NCBI GenBank assembly: GCA_029718625.1 | Contig: CM056377.1 | Span: 31,571,033-31,635,032 of the forward strand | Direction: 5' to 3' | Source of the DNA: Synaphobranchus kaupii | Lineage: Eukaryota; Chordata; Actinopteri; Anguilliformes; Synaphobranchidae | DNA length: 64,000 nucleotides | Shown: in pieces, positions 1 to 12,035 of the stretch | How positions within the stretch are numbered: the stretch's first letter is position 1 | Layout: each line of letters starts with the position of its first letter | Made by a program: the position numbers and the translations under genes | The notes under the pieces: model-generated | Database searches by the model: none | What the model was told of the DNA's origin: nothing | Seen by the model: the letters and a program-made list of their open reading frames with translations, nothing else

Positions 1-1049
1 ATGACCCATGATTGGTCATGATATTTGTTTTGCATCAATCATTGGTTGTGTCATTCATTTTGCACACGCTAAAGGTCTTAGTAAATCAGGCTCTCAGGGT
101 GCTCTCCACTCACTACTACTCACTTCTCATCACAACACACGCACCAACTCCACAGACTGAAATCACAGCGAGTAATAAAGCCACCGGACTAACACAGGAA
201 GTGACGTGCGGGATGACTGGCAGGAAGTGAATGAGCCAGAGTCAGAAGATCACAGAAACGCAAAGCTCATCACCCACAGACAAAAAGCACAAGCTAACAG
301 GAAGTAGACGGTTCCCAGGCTCCTATCAGGGAATGTGTCACAAAGAATGAGCCAATCAGTGAGACGGAAGACTCAGACCCGAGCGACTGTCGCCCTATTG
401 CTAATACAGAGGTACACTTAATCTGAACACAAAGAAAAGAGCAGACGAACCCTACTGCACGGCCCGTCCGCACGGCTCTGTGCGAGAGGGGAGATCTGGA
501 GCTGCTCCCAGCACACTGTCCCCAAAGGCACAAAGAGCGAGGCCAGCTGTAAATTACCTCCAGGCCCTGCAGCGCGGAGGCAAGCTGAACTGTGGCCTCA
601 ATGAAAGGGACCTTCTCAACGGAGTCTGCGGCTGAAACAGAAACACTTCCTTTGTTTGAGGAATACCTCCATTTAGGCCTGCGTCTAACTCTTTCAGCAG
701 ATGGCAGGACGGCGCACAAAACAAAAAAAAAAGTGGGGGAAAGAAATTGCCAGGCCGGCGATATAAGGCAAATCAGCTCGGTTTGTTCAGATCGCTTGCC
801 AGGCAACGGACACAATGAGGCGATAAGCGAGGCACTCCTCTTTTCCGACACAAAAAAAAAGAAAAAAAAAAGAGGAAAACTGAATGGCCCTCGCTTCCTT
901 CTGTTACCTTCAACAAAATGTCTGGTGTAACAATCAGTGCAGGTGCACACAATTATAACAGCAATGAGCAAGCGTTAAAAAAAGCAAAGGAGCCAAATTC
1001 GAAGAGCAAAGAGGCGTACAGTGATGCGCGCGCACGCACGTGCATGCGC
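1..1049. other. No gene seen; leftmost flank
   Basis: Mixed single-copy-looking sequence with A-rich runs near 721 and 851. The longest open frames (minus 294-971, plus 592-930) show no recognisable domain, are low in complexity in places and lack splice-bounded conserved peptide. A possible minus-strand donor (GGAG followed by GTAATT) lies near 555-565, but nothing upstream of it looks like a known exon. Treated as intergenic or intronic. Confidence 0.5.

Positions 1050-1131
<82 letters not shown>
1050..1131. repeat. (CA)n microsatellite
   Basis: About 41 uninterrupted AC units, directly preceded by a CpG-rich purine/pyrimidine-alternating stretch. The length suggests a polymorphic locus. 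All open frames across it are poly-HT or poly-CV shadows. Confidence 0.97.
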
Positions 1132-1135
<4 letters not shown>

Positions 1136-2166
1136 TCTAATAGATGGGTGTTACTAAGGTCTACGGGAGGCACAGTCGCATGGAACAAACCACGTCTCCA
1201 CACTGCGGAGGGGTGTCGGCCCCAGCCTGGATGGCGGCGCAGGGGCGAGGTGTGAATCGCACTCCTAACGATCCCGTTCTGGGGAGAATGTAGTGTCACT
1301 AGTGAGCAGGAGTCAGGACTCGATAAACCCCCCCCAGTGTCTTAGTTCCGTCTGGGGGTTAGTCATTACAGACCACCCCCCTGCTGTCACACATGTGGCA
1401 CGGCTCAGTAATTCCGTCCAGATGCCCGGTCTCCCCCTGGAGACGGCCGCTTCTCACAGGACGCGCGAGCCAGTCCCTCGCCGCCGAGCCACGCTCTTCC
1501 GAACAAGCCAATGAGGACAGAGCATGCCTTTGGTGATGATGGTGGGGGGACGTCATGCCGGTCTTAACTTCAATCTCAGCTCGCGCTCGTTCTTGATTTA
1601 ACCAAACCGCTGCAAATTGGCTGCAGGGAGCCTACCTGACGGCGGAGAGGTTTCCATGCAAACGGCATGCAAAGGGAGCCCCGGGCCCGTCAGACGCTGC
1701 TCCCCCTGCGACAGAAAGGGCGAGCGGGCCCTCCGTCTTACCGCAGAGCTCAAACTCAAAACGTAATGGATCCACGTAAAAAAACACTGCCTTTACGCGT
1801 TTAGAGTAACGTAAGCCAGACCTGCATTCCTTCTGGGCCCTGCTGGTGGCACGGAGGACAGGCAATCACAGACCTGAGCTGTAGACACAGAGCTAGCGCT
1901 AATGCGTGAGAGACTATGGGACTGTAACCCACACGGATCTGACCGTTGGGCTTTTGTGGTCTCTGGCAATGTGTACCTTTGAGAAAACGGCAGGGCTTAA
2001 CGGCAGCGAGGAGAGAGGGAGGGACGAAAGGAGGGAGAGATTGAGAGAGAGATAGATAGAAACCTTTATTGAAGGGAAGTCCCACTGAGACCAATGTCTC
2101 TTTTTCAGGGGAGCCCTGATTACAATAAAACATTTACAGTGACAGTTTTACAAAACAAAAATTACA
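1132..2166. other. No gene seen
   Basis: GC-moderate sequence with scattered CpGs and no recognisable coding exon. It could be intron or regulatory DNA of a flanking gene; nothing more can be said from sequence alone. Confidence 0.45.
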
Positions 2167-2332
2167 GGAGAAGGAGAGAGAGAGAGATGGGAAGGAGAGA
2201 GACAAAGAGAGAGTGAGAGAGAGAGTGAGAGAGCGTGTAAGAGAGTGAGAGAGAGAGTGAGAGAGAGTGTGAGAGAGAGAGAGGGAGAGAGAGAGGGAGG
2301 GGGAGAGAGAGAGATGGATGGAGAGAGAGAGC

Positions 2333-2377
<45 letters not shown>
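2167..2377. repeat. (GA)n purine-rich microsatellite
   Basis: About 210 bases of GA repeats with GTGA and GGGA interruptions, ending in an uninterrupted GA run near 2341-2377. The strand asymmetry (pure purine on plus) could allow triplex formation, which is inference. Confidence 0.95.
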
Positions 2378-2378
<1 letters not shown>

Positions 2379-5300
2379 AGCTGAGTGGCAGAGAAATCAG
2401 GAAGAGGGAAAGGGGAAGCTGAGGTGTGGAGGCAGACAGAGGGGATATTGTGCTAATGCGCTCATGTGGGTCGCCCTGGAGAACACACCCCCAGCACATT
2501 ATCCAAACTGTGGCTCCAGAATAGTCCCTCAGCTACACCGCTAGTACCGCTACCCCCCCTCCTGCCCTCTTCCACCACAGCCAGACACAGCAGCTTAATG
2601 TCAGGTATTAAAACCTGACCCCGCCCCTCCAGACAAACCCATGTCTGACAGGGCCATGGGACAGTGAGTGGATAAAAGGTGCTTGTCCAATTTTGGGAGG
2701 GACAGGGTAATCTCATCCCAGCTCAGTCTATGGCCCTGTTCTACAACGCCGTCTTTGCCATTAAGTTTGGGGCGTCTGCTGGGATTCCGGTTACGAAGTG
2801 TCACGATGCAAAGATTTGGTCAAAGTGACGCCCACACACATTGACCGCGCGCGCTTCAAATCGGGCCCGATTAAGACTAACTACAGATATGGGGCACCGC
2901 CTGCCCACAGTTAAACGGCCCTTCTTTCCACTCCCCCTGAACTGGCCACCCTCTCCCCCGCAGAGAGGCCGAGAAATCAGGCGCACACACGCAGGCTCTT
3001 CCTTTGTCTGCGTCTGACACACAGGCCGCCGTCTAAAACCGGCTCAATGAGGTAGAAAAGCCGCAAGAAGTCAAGGGTCTGAGGCGCGCAGCTTTGCCCT
3101 TTGAGGCTCCCGGATATCCAGCGCTCTCGCATTCCTCCCGCGTGAGCACACCGCGTCAGCGTCCATGCCTAATAAACACAATGAAACCAAAAGTGATGAC
3201 TGTGACAGATGGTGGATGAGGTGCTCTGCGGGCTATGGGCCGTGCTCGCGCTGGGCAGGGGTGAGGCTCTCTCCCTTTCCCTGGGTGGCGGAAGAGATGG
3301 CGGGTGAGGCTCTACGGGTAGAGGTGAGGCTCTCTCCCTTTCCCTGCCCATGTGACTCTGGCCTCTGCTGGCCCTTTCACTGGAAGAGCTTTGTCATCCC
3401 ACTGCCGCCGCCCTGGGCTCCTGCGCTTTCACAGCCAACCGGCTTCTGAGCCCCCATCACAGGGGCCAAAAGTGCAGAGGAGGGCCTCGTTTCTGTGCTA
3501 CAGAGGGGTGTCGTCCGCTGCAGCGTTCACACACTGTGTTCCTGGGGCGTCTGCTGCAGCGTTCATACACTGTGTTCCTGGGACCCGTTTACAGTGCAGC
3601 CCATTGGCCCCCGAGACTTCAGAGCCACAGGATTCCAGCACACATGCTCTCACGCACACTCACTCGCACTCAATCAGACACAGACACACAGAGACACTCT
3701 CCCACACCACACACACACACACACACACAGCCGCAGGCTATAGAGTCATTACAAACAAGGGACTGCCTGTGTGGCTCCGCTTTCTCAGCTCCTGAGCAAT
3801 GATCAGCCTTTAAGGAATCCTCCACTTCATTAAAAGCATAAATAACCCCTCGATTCCAGGGACTGCAGCCAACTGACCTCATTTACACAAACACCATTTC
3901 CAGGCCTCTGGGAAACTCACACTTTCCTACCGATGTGAGGACCGTGCTGGCGATGAAGTGACCTGGAAGGGGCTTAGCGGGGTTCCGTCCGCCAGCGCTG
4001 CCGAGGGGCGGGGTACAGAGCAGGGCAGGGGAGTGACCGCTCACAACGGGACTGACGAGTTTAAGGGCATGTCCCGCGTTCGCCGTGGCGATGACGCGTC
4101 ACTCTGTCCCAAGAGGCCAGGCAGACAGACCACTTCCTGTGTGAGATCAGGGTCTGGCCCCCCCACAGTCTACCATGTGTGTCTACAGGACTGCAAATGA
4201 AAGGCTACATTCATCCAGAACTGAAGAGAACAAAGATGTATACCCAAAGACCAGCAACATATATCCTTAGGGTTACATTCTTCCAAGTCATAAAAACAAT
4301 CAAATATAATTTGTAAATTGTACACATATAATTGCTAAGGGGTGCAAAGTAGTCATAATGCTATTATAGACACTTCCAATGGGAATGGCGTTCACTATCC
4401 AAAAGAATAAGGACTCAAGACTTTCATTTTGTAAGTTGCTATGATACAGGGCCGCGTTCTTAACAGAACATTCCTGAAATGGCATTCTGCTACTTTTTCA
4501 TGCGGTCACCTAAAGAAAAGCAGGCAAATACACTGTCGTGAAACGACGGTCCAACAATAAATTGTGTTCACCTCATTTGATTTCCCATATTTGCACGAGG
4601 CCAACCAAAACACGTCATTCCAGCTCTTTATCTGATTGTGTGCTTCTTCACGCTCGCTAATTTTGACCATCTGAAAAGGCGTCGTCAGTCAGCTCGGGTT
4701 ACTCCGCCGGAGCTCACGGGCAAGATTTGTCAAGCTCCAAAACTGAGTGAAAACTGAACTGCGACCTGCAGCGCTGTGCAGAAAACCATTTCTGCTTTTT
4801 GGACCGGCCTCACGTGCAGCGAATGCATTCTCAGGCCGAGACGTGAGATATGAAGGCAGGCGCATTCCTCGCCCGAAGACAGGGCCGCGTGCGAGCGCTG
4901 CTATGATGAATGCCGACCGACTCTGTGAGAAACGAGACTATTTCTGCACATTCTGCCCTGGCTTTTCTAAACGACGGTAATTTCCTTTTCCGCCCAGTAA
5001 ACAACTGCCTTCTGGCAATGACAGGACACAGGACCGCTGTGATTAGACGGCTACCCTGTGCTTTTTACGATTAAAATAAGTCTAAAGCATTGTCATGGGC
5101 GAAGCCGAAACAAAAACACCAACAGTGAAACAAATACAGGCCATCTGCAAACTGAAAGTCCGGCTTTCGGCATTTACACTGTAATTACGGCCATTTATAA
5201 AACAGCATTACAACATTGGCTGCTCCGGGATGAACACTGCGGCTGGCAGGATTGCACACTCCCATCCAAGTCCTCTCCGTTTGGTGGAAGCACTTATAAC

Positions 5301-7404
5301 CGTTTCCATACATTTTACCAAACGGACGTCACAGAAAATCCACACCGCATAGCTCGGTTAGTTACTAGCTGCAACATTCAAAGCGCTGTTCTTTCCTCTG
5401 TCCCCCCTCAAAACGACACACCCATGTACATTCCTGTCAAACTACTGCAGCGCTCCACAAGATTACAGGCCTCGCTACTCCATAAAGCAACGGAATAAAA
5501 CGGAGAAATTTGGTTGACATCCACCAATAAATGCCACCACTAATGCTTTAAGTATGTTTTCAAAAGTGGCTAATCATTTTGATTAAGACCCGTTTTATGA
5601 ATGGCAACACTCCCTCGTGCACCCTCAACAAATTTTTTGTCTGCACTTCAATATTTAAAAGAAAATGTGGTATTCAGCACACCCTAAAAACTTAAGGTGT
5701 GAATGGTGCTTTGCTTAAATACGGACTATAGCTTTCCAAAAATCCACGGTGTCATGTTGCCACAACAACCACTCAACAACCTGTGTGTCATCTCCTATTG
5801 TGAGGATCCGCAATCCTTTGTTTTGCTGTTGGGGATGAGAAAGAAGCATTGAGTAACTTGATCAGAAAGGAAAACCTGGTAGCTACCTGTACACAAACAG
5901 AAGAGACCTCTCACCCTGCCCTGCCTACAGCTCCACAACACAGACAGTTGTGTAGGTAACAAAGGCCCCCCTGAAAGGTAAAGACCCGACTAACAGGCCT
6001 CTACCCGCTCACAATGGCAGGAAAACACGCCAGACCTCCGCCAGCTTCGTTCACTACGGCTTCCTGCTCAGCTCACCCCTGCATATTATCGTTTCAATAC
6101 AACAAAAGTGATTAGCCACCGAGCCCCTGCGCTGTCGCTAGGGAAAGCCTGTGCTTTGTTGTCGGCAGGTAGAGCTGGGCTGAGGAGTACCAAAAGACCT
6201 ATTGGGCTTTTTCCTCTGGGCTCAGAGAACACTCTCCTGCCGCTGCTTGCCAGAATGAAAACTAAACCAGTGCATCTGTGCCTGACTGCATCATGCAAAC
6301 GTGGGAGGTTGCTTAAGGATTTTTTCAAAAGCAGGATATTGTGAATTACAACCTATTTTTATACAGTCTATGATTACAACTAACTATCAGCGACTTTAAA
6401 TTACCGTTTTATTCTTTTACTTTTTGACCAAATTTCGCAAAAAGGGGCCGGTTAGAGGTTTGTGAGATCCACAAGTTGCAGCTATTGTGCAACTGTAGCT
6501 TTTAAAAGTGACTTTTTCCAACCCAAATGCAGAAACATCCTGGAACAACTGTAACTCCAACGAGCTCCCAAAGATAAGATAACCAGCCCTGGCTTAGACT
6601 GTAGTGGCGGAGGATATTATGTACAAATACAGGCCTGAAAGACATAATTGATTTTCAGACTAACTCTGTGAGGCTTTGTTTAAATACTCCTCTTGGGAGG
6701 CAGGTGACAGGTTTCTTCCTTTATCAAAACGACCATTCCCAAAAGGCAGGCTGAGAAATGAACATGTGATCATACTGATTACAGAGAAAAATACACACAG
6801 AAACTGGGATGCACCCTGGAACTCAAGGTTTGGGCAGAGATTGCGACTACTACATTTTTATTTTTACTTTGTATTGGACTCGTAGCTACCAGATCTATAG
6901 CACAAGGCCCAACTCTTGTTAAGGGTATTTGATCTGTAATATCTGTAATAAGCGATTCACACTGGTTTAAGCCTTTTTCTAATAAACGAAACTGTTGCTT
7001 TTTTGTACGCAGCTATTTGGTGAAGACAGGTGGAAATGGAGCCTGATCACTCTGGAGGCTGCTTCATGTTAATGATTTACTCGAATTACCTGTGAACCAT
7101 ATAAATTTAAGATAGTGTAAAAAACACAAAGCAGGACAGGCCAGCACAACTAGGTGAGAAAACCTACAGCCTTCTAAGTGTGATAATTCCAAGTACACAC
7201 AACATGCTGTCTAATAACCCACACAGAAAAAGGGAAGAATGACAGTTTCCGTCTTACTTGGAGGGGCTTTTATTTTGGTACTGTGTGAAGTCGGAAGTTG
7301 GATAAAACAGAAAACAAGAGTTCCTGAGCTAATTTGGTCAAAGCACCACACTGTAAACACCATTTACTTCTGTACTAGGTGGCATTGTATCTTTACTGAA
7401 GCGG
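2378..7404. other. No gene seen; single-copy-looking DNA
   Basis: About 5 kb without a recognisable exon. 2600-3450 is GC-rich and includes a short duplicated segment ending GAGGCTCTCTCCCTTTCCCT (near 3262-3281 and 3325-3344). 3514-3584 carries a second direct duplication of about 45 bases (GCTGCAGCGTTCA twice). A short CA run is at 3709-3729. 4200-7400 is AT-richer and non-repetitive by eye. Frames such as plus 5058-5498 show no domain or splice structure. Confidence 0.45.
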
Positions 7405-7576
7405 GGGGGGCATTTCACAAAGCAGGATTACTGGGTTAGCTGGATAACTGCACTGAGTAAAACCCGGAACCCTCCCAAATCTGGAACATGGACTGAGGTA
7501 AAAAGAGCTGCTCCGGATTTTACTGGGTGCAGTCATCCAGCTAACCCAGTAATCCTGCTTTGTGAAATACCCCCAG
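7405..7576. mobile_element. Palindromic MITE
   Basis: The left arm begins with a G run then CATTTCACAAAGCAGGATTA (7411-7430). The right arm ends with the inverse complement, TAATCCTGCTTTGTGAAATA (7551-7570), then CCCCC. The two arms match nearly base for base over roughly 65 bases each with a short spacer. It has no coding capacity. It is a perfectly sized non-autonomous inverted-repeat element; I cannot assign its superfamily because the target-site duplication is not clear. Confidence 0.8.
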
Positions 7577-9030
7577 GTCACTGGAGATGGAGTTTAGACT
7601 CAGACACTCCTGAAACCTTTCCCAAAGCCCGTGAGAAGACTCCCAGGCTGGGGAGGGACTGGGGGGACTCCTGCAGGGTGCAACGTAACCTGCATTTTCT
7701 TCTGCCAGCGATGTCCATCAACAACTGAGGCCATGGACGGTTTTGAATTCGACCCATTTGCCTGTTACAGTGCCCTATGCCCAGTAACAAACAAGAACCA
7801 GGTGGGCGTGAATCTGAGTCCAACCCTTAAACACAATTTATTTTGCCTCGTGTATAATGAGCAGCCTTGACGAGGATCTGCCGTTTTTACATTCTTAAAT
7901 ATGGATATCTGCAGTAGCCATATCTCGCTGATGAAAGCGGAACAGTAGTGATTATCTGATCACACTCAGTTATGCGCAATTGCAATTCATAGGAAGTTTA
8001 GGTAATTTCTAACTGCTGAGGAAGGAACTCCCTCTGAACTGCCCTCCACCTACTTCAACTACAGAGCAACAGGAGAACTAAAGGCCATATGGCTCTTTTC
8101 TTTTCTACTGAAAAGAAGAAATCATTGTCTTTTACCACGACTTTCAAGATCCTTTAGAGGGGTACACCGACAACAAAGCGTAACTGACAACTGTTTGTTT
8201 TATGACAATTCCAAGTGATCCTCAAATAAACACTGAATAAAGGGGAGTTGGTGCTGTTGGGATAGCAGTGTTATTATCCTGCTATCTGAGGTGGTTACGA
8301 CACGGTCAGTCAATATGATCGCAGCACCTCAACCCACCGCAGGAGAACTTCAGCTCCGTCCTCAGTTACTATGCTCTACGTGGCTTATGCTTGCAGGGGA
8401 AACTTGTCTATCGCAATGCATCTCCGTTGAGACAATGTGTACTCAAACCGATCAAAGCAAGCACTACCCAAAAACACCGTACATTTTGTCCAAATCACAC
8501 ACGCCCAACATTACTGTCCCGTCCGTGATTAAGTCTTTCCAAAATTATACGGCTCAGACATGACTCATGTTGTAGCTACTATAGATTTTTTGTAAAATCT
8601 TTAACTGTTATTAATCTGTGGAGGGGGATGAACTCTGGGTGTAAAACACTACAGCAAGTTATGAAGATAAGACCCTATCATACTGGGATTTTGATGCTGT
8701 GTCAACATGCCATACACACAAAAGGATGTGTCTTATTTGGACTGGATCATTCCTGCTGCTTAGGCAGCGATCACGAAAAGCATCAACAACTCTTGAGACC
8801 CGCGATAGATGGTTACACGTACACTTTACTCATAATCTTTAGTCTGGGAACCTGCCACACAAGACATGCATCACCACTTTCTCATCACAGCAAATGCGCT
8901 GCACTCCAAATATGGCCCTGTTTCAAAAGTGCCACAATCACTAATGTTACTGAAATCAACCGGGAACATTATCTTCTCCAAAAAGGATTCCATTATTAAT
9001 TAGATAACGTTAATAGACCAATAGTCAGTG
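7577..9030. other. No gene seen
   Basis: AT-rich, non-repetitive sequence with no domain-bearing open frame. The small frames at 7631-7870, 8291-8563 and 8628-8999 have no homology that I recognise. Confidence 0.45.
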
Positions 9031-10050
9031 TGCAACAATGCAATTTTTGAGACGTGGAACTTACAAACAGCAGGCGTCTTGGATGTAGCAGGCTAGCATT
9101 ACCTAACGCTATCTATCATTTGTATAAGTAACTTAGCTAGCTGATGTTAGCTACTTGGTCAGCAAATGTAATAAACGCATAGCCGGGTGATGAGTGATTG
9201 TGAAAACAACAATAGCGCTGGGTAACGTTAACACTAACTTTATTGTTTGATGTCATATCCGACGACTCTAACTAAGGTCATGTTTTATCACTTAAAATTA
9301 TAACGTTAGCTAACGCTACAGCTAAGTTACGTTAATTACTTATTTGACTGTAGCAGTTAACGTTACTGACACTGACAAGCCAGTGTTTAGTAAAGTAATA
9401 GGTAAATGTTCGTTAACTTGCCATTATATTTCCATAATATGTTCTGTCTGAAATGATGTTATCTTAACGTTACGGAAACGTTACTAATGCATAACTTCAA
9501 CAGGAGTAACTTAACTTAGCTAGCTAGCCAGTTAGCAGCAAGTTTGCATCCAGCTCTCTGAAAACTTTTGTTCAGAGTAAGGACTTGAACAATCCAGGTA
9601 CAGACATTTAGCCAGCAAGCTACTTGATCGTCCAAACGGTTGCAATCACCAACTTACCTGATGTTGGTGTTTCTTTAATCGAATAATGTAACGTTAATCC
9701 CATTCGTAGCAAAGTCGTACACTTCGAAAGAGAAATCTCAAAGTTCCCTTTCTCTCAAAACAGAATTGGAGGCGGCTAGCTAACGTTAGCTAACCAACGA
9801 CGTTAGCTACCGCAAAAGTGAGCAACAAAGTTTTCCAGACAAAGTCCTTGTCTGAAATCATATTAATCATATATTTCAATACTAGAATTATTGTGTCTAT
9901 TGCGGATTATATATAAAAATCAATTAAGCAATTAAAAAGCACACTCCATTTCAAATTTTACGGTTCCGCCGATAGACACGGCTAGTAAGCTAGCTCGCTA
10001 CTTCCTTTCTCTGTAATGAATCTAACGTTCGCGTTACATCGCCCGACTGT
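9031..10050. promoter_or_regulatory. Promoter-like block rich in TAACGTTA/GCTAGC palindromes
   Basis: This kilobase is unusually dense in TAACGTTA, GTTAGCTAAC, GCTAGC and AACGTTAC motifs (for example 9223-9235, 9300-9345, 9355-9368, 9465-9485, 9515-9540, 9776-9810). In the author's experience of fish genomes such motif clusters often lie at gene starts. A very similar cluster lies in ncln intron 1 (59450-59910). A strong minus-strand splice donor lies inside this block. The combination suggests a transcription start region for a leftward gene outside the window. No TATA box is evident. Confidence 0.4.
9658..9830 (-). other. Candidate non-coding first exon (leftward gene)
   Basis: On the minus strand the sequence reads ...ACCAACATCAG followed by GTAAGTT, a near-perfect vertebrate donor with the last exon base at 9658. 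The preceding 150 bases contain stops in all frames and only a very short ATG frame, so it would be 5' untranslated. The upstream limit is a guess, set at the edge of the motif-dense block. No downstream coding exon was recognised on the minus strand in 1-9657, so the gene it belongs to is unknown. Confidence 0.35.
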
Positions 10051-10437
10051 GGGAGCGTTAAAAAAAAAAGTTAAGAAAAAGCCGCCAGCTCGTTGCACAC
10101 AATCAGTGCACATAATACAAGTGCTTCGAGACAAAGTCAAACTCTTCAGCGTCCTCTACGGTGTGGAGGAGATTATTGCCTTGTGGTGTTTGGAATTGGT
10201 ACAAGCAACGTGAAACCTGTGTAAAACATGTAACATCAATATACGTAATTACGCATACACACACGTTCGATGTTAAACTTTATTAAATAAACTAAGTCTC
10301 TTTTATGTGATCGGAATCCGGTTTTACTCAAACCATTTATTAAAAACAAGTTTATTAAACAACACAAAATAACCTGTCATCGGCATACATGGGCCAAGAG
10401 TGGTACTGTTTTCTATACATTGATAACTCTACATCTG
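10051..10437. other. No gene seen
   Basis: A short AT-rich stretch between the promoter-like block and the Tc1 element. The frame at 10016-10213 has no recognisable domain. Confidence 0.5.
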
Positions 10438-12035
10438 CAGTCAAGCCGGAAAGTCTGCACACCCCTTTCACCTTCTCCATGTTTTATTACGTTACAGACT
10501 TATACTACAATAGATTGAGTTCATTTTTTGCCTCAAACATCTACACACAATAGCCAATAATGACGAAGTGAAAACAGGTTTTTAGAAAATATGCAATTTT
10601 ATTTTACTGACAAAAATAGGTTATTTAGGGGTTACATATCTGTACACACCCTTAGCCTAATACTTGGTTGCTGCACCTTTGGCAGCGATTACAGCTTCAA
10701 GGCATCTTGGGAAAGAAGCTACGAGCTTGGCACACTTGTTTCTGGACATTTTTGCCCATTCCTCTTGGCATATCCTTGCAAGCTCTGTCAGGTTGGATGG
10801 GGAGTGTCGGTACACAGCCATTTTCAGCTCTTTCCACAGATGTTCAATTGGATTCAGGTCTGGGCTCTGGCTGGGCCACTCAAGGACATGCACAGACTTT
10901 CTCCGAAGCCACTCCTTTGTTCTCTTGGCTGTGTGCTTCGGGTTGTTGTCATGTTGGAAGGTAAACCTTCGCCCCAGTCTGAGGTCCAGAGCGCTCTGGA
11001 GCAGGTTTTCTTTAAGGATCTCGGTGTACTTAGCTGCATTCATCTTTCCCTCTATCAGGACTAGTCGCCCCGTTCCCGCTGCTGAAAAACATCCCCACAT
11101 CATGATGCTGCCACCGCCATGCTTCACTGTAGGGATGGTATTAGCCAGGTGATGAGCGGTGCCTGGTTTCCTCCAAACGTGACGCTTGGTATTCAGGCCA
11201 AAAAGTTAAATTTTGGTTTCATCAGACCAGAGAATCTTGATTCTCATGGTTTGAGAGTCCTCTAGAAACTCCAAGCGGGCTGTGATGTGCCTTTTACTAA
11301 GGAGGGGCTTCCGTCTGGCCACTCTACCATAAAGGCCTGATTGGTGGAGTGCTGCCTGGATGGTTGATCTTCTGAAAGGTTCTCCCATCTCCACAAGGAT
11401 ACGCTGGAGCTCTGTCAGAATGACCCTCGGGTTCCTGCTCACCTCCCTGGCCAAGGCCTGTCTTCCCCGATTGCTCAGTTTGGCCGGGCGGCCAGGTCTA
11501 GGAAGATTCTTGGTGGTTCCAAACTTCTTCCATTTACGAATGATGGTGGCCACTGTGCTCTTTGGGACCTGTAAAGCTGCAGAGATTTTTCCGTACCCTT
11601 CTCCAGATCTATGCCTTGACACAATCCTGTTTCTGAGGTCTGCAGATAATTCCTTTGACCCCATGGCTTGGAGTTTGCTCTGACATGCACTGTCAACTGT
11701 GGGACCTTATATAGGCAGGTGTTGGCAATCCCCAATCATGTCCAATCAATTGAATTTATCACAGGTAACTTATCACTTAACTCCAATTAAGTTGTAGAAA
11801 CATCTCAAGCAGTATCAGTGGAAACAAAATGCACCTCAGCTCACTTTTGTGTACATATGATATTTTACATTTTGATTTTTAATAAATGAGCACAAATGTC
11901 TAAAAACTTGTTTCCCTTTGTCATTATGGGCTATTTTGTGTAGAATTTTGAGACTCAATCTATTGTAGAATATGTCTGTAACGTAATAAAACGTGGAGAA
12001 GGTGAAAGGGGTGTGCAGAATTTCCGGCTTGACTG
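10438..12035 (-). mobile_element. Tc1-like transposon, nearly full length
   Basis: A 1598-base element with long terminal inverted repeats. Left: CAGTCAAGCCGGAAAGTCTG at 10438-10457. Right: its inverse complement, with one mismatch in those 20 bases, ending CGGCTTGACTG at 12035. The similarity extends about 200 bases inward and includes a second, inner conserved segment, as in the IR/DR class of fish Tc1 elements. The right flank is TA (12036-12037). The left flank is TG (10436-10437), consistent with a TA target duplication altered by one transition. It encodes one transposase on the minus strand, now broken by a stop codon. Confidence 0.93.
10657..11664 (-). pseudogene. Tc1-family transposase, one in-frame stop
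   Basis: A cut-and-paste DNA transposase of the IS630-Tc1-mariner superfamily. The frame runs from an ATG at 11664 to a stop at 10657, 335 codons in one phase (family about 340). A TAA at 11208-11206 interrupts it where relatives have a glutamate right after WSDETKI. N-terminal paired-like helix-turn-helix region: residues about 1-110 (SGEGYGKISAALQVPKSTV, then GRPAKLSNRGR). Catalytic DD34E is preserved: Asp in SDETK, Asp in QHDNNPKHT, Glu in NPIEHLW, with 34 residues between the last two. About four residues are missing around ARLEFLEDSQTM compared with relatives. No other frameshift is visible, so the copy is recent but not autonomous as written. Confidence 0.93.

Noticed and set aside
294..971. 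225-codon minus frame at the left edge
   Set aside because: Contains poly-Phe from an A-run, has no recognisable domain, no codon-bias support, and no clear splice-bounded conserved segment.
10591..11152. Plus-strand frames of about 160 codons inside the Tc1 element
   Set aside because: Antisense shadows of the transposase.
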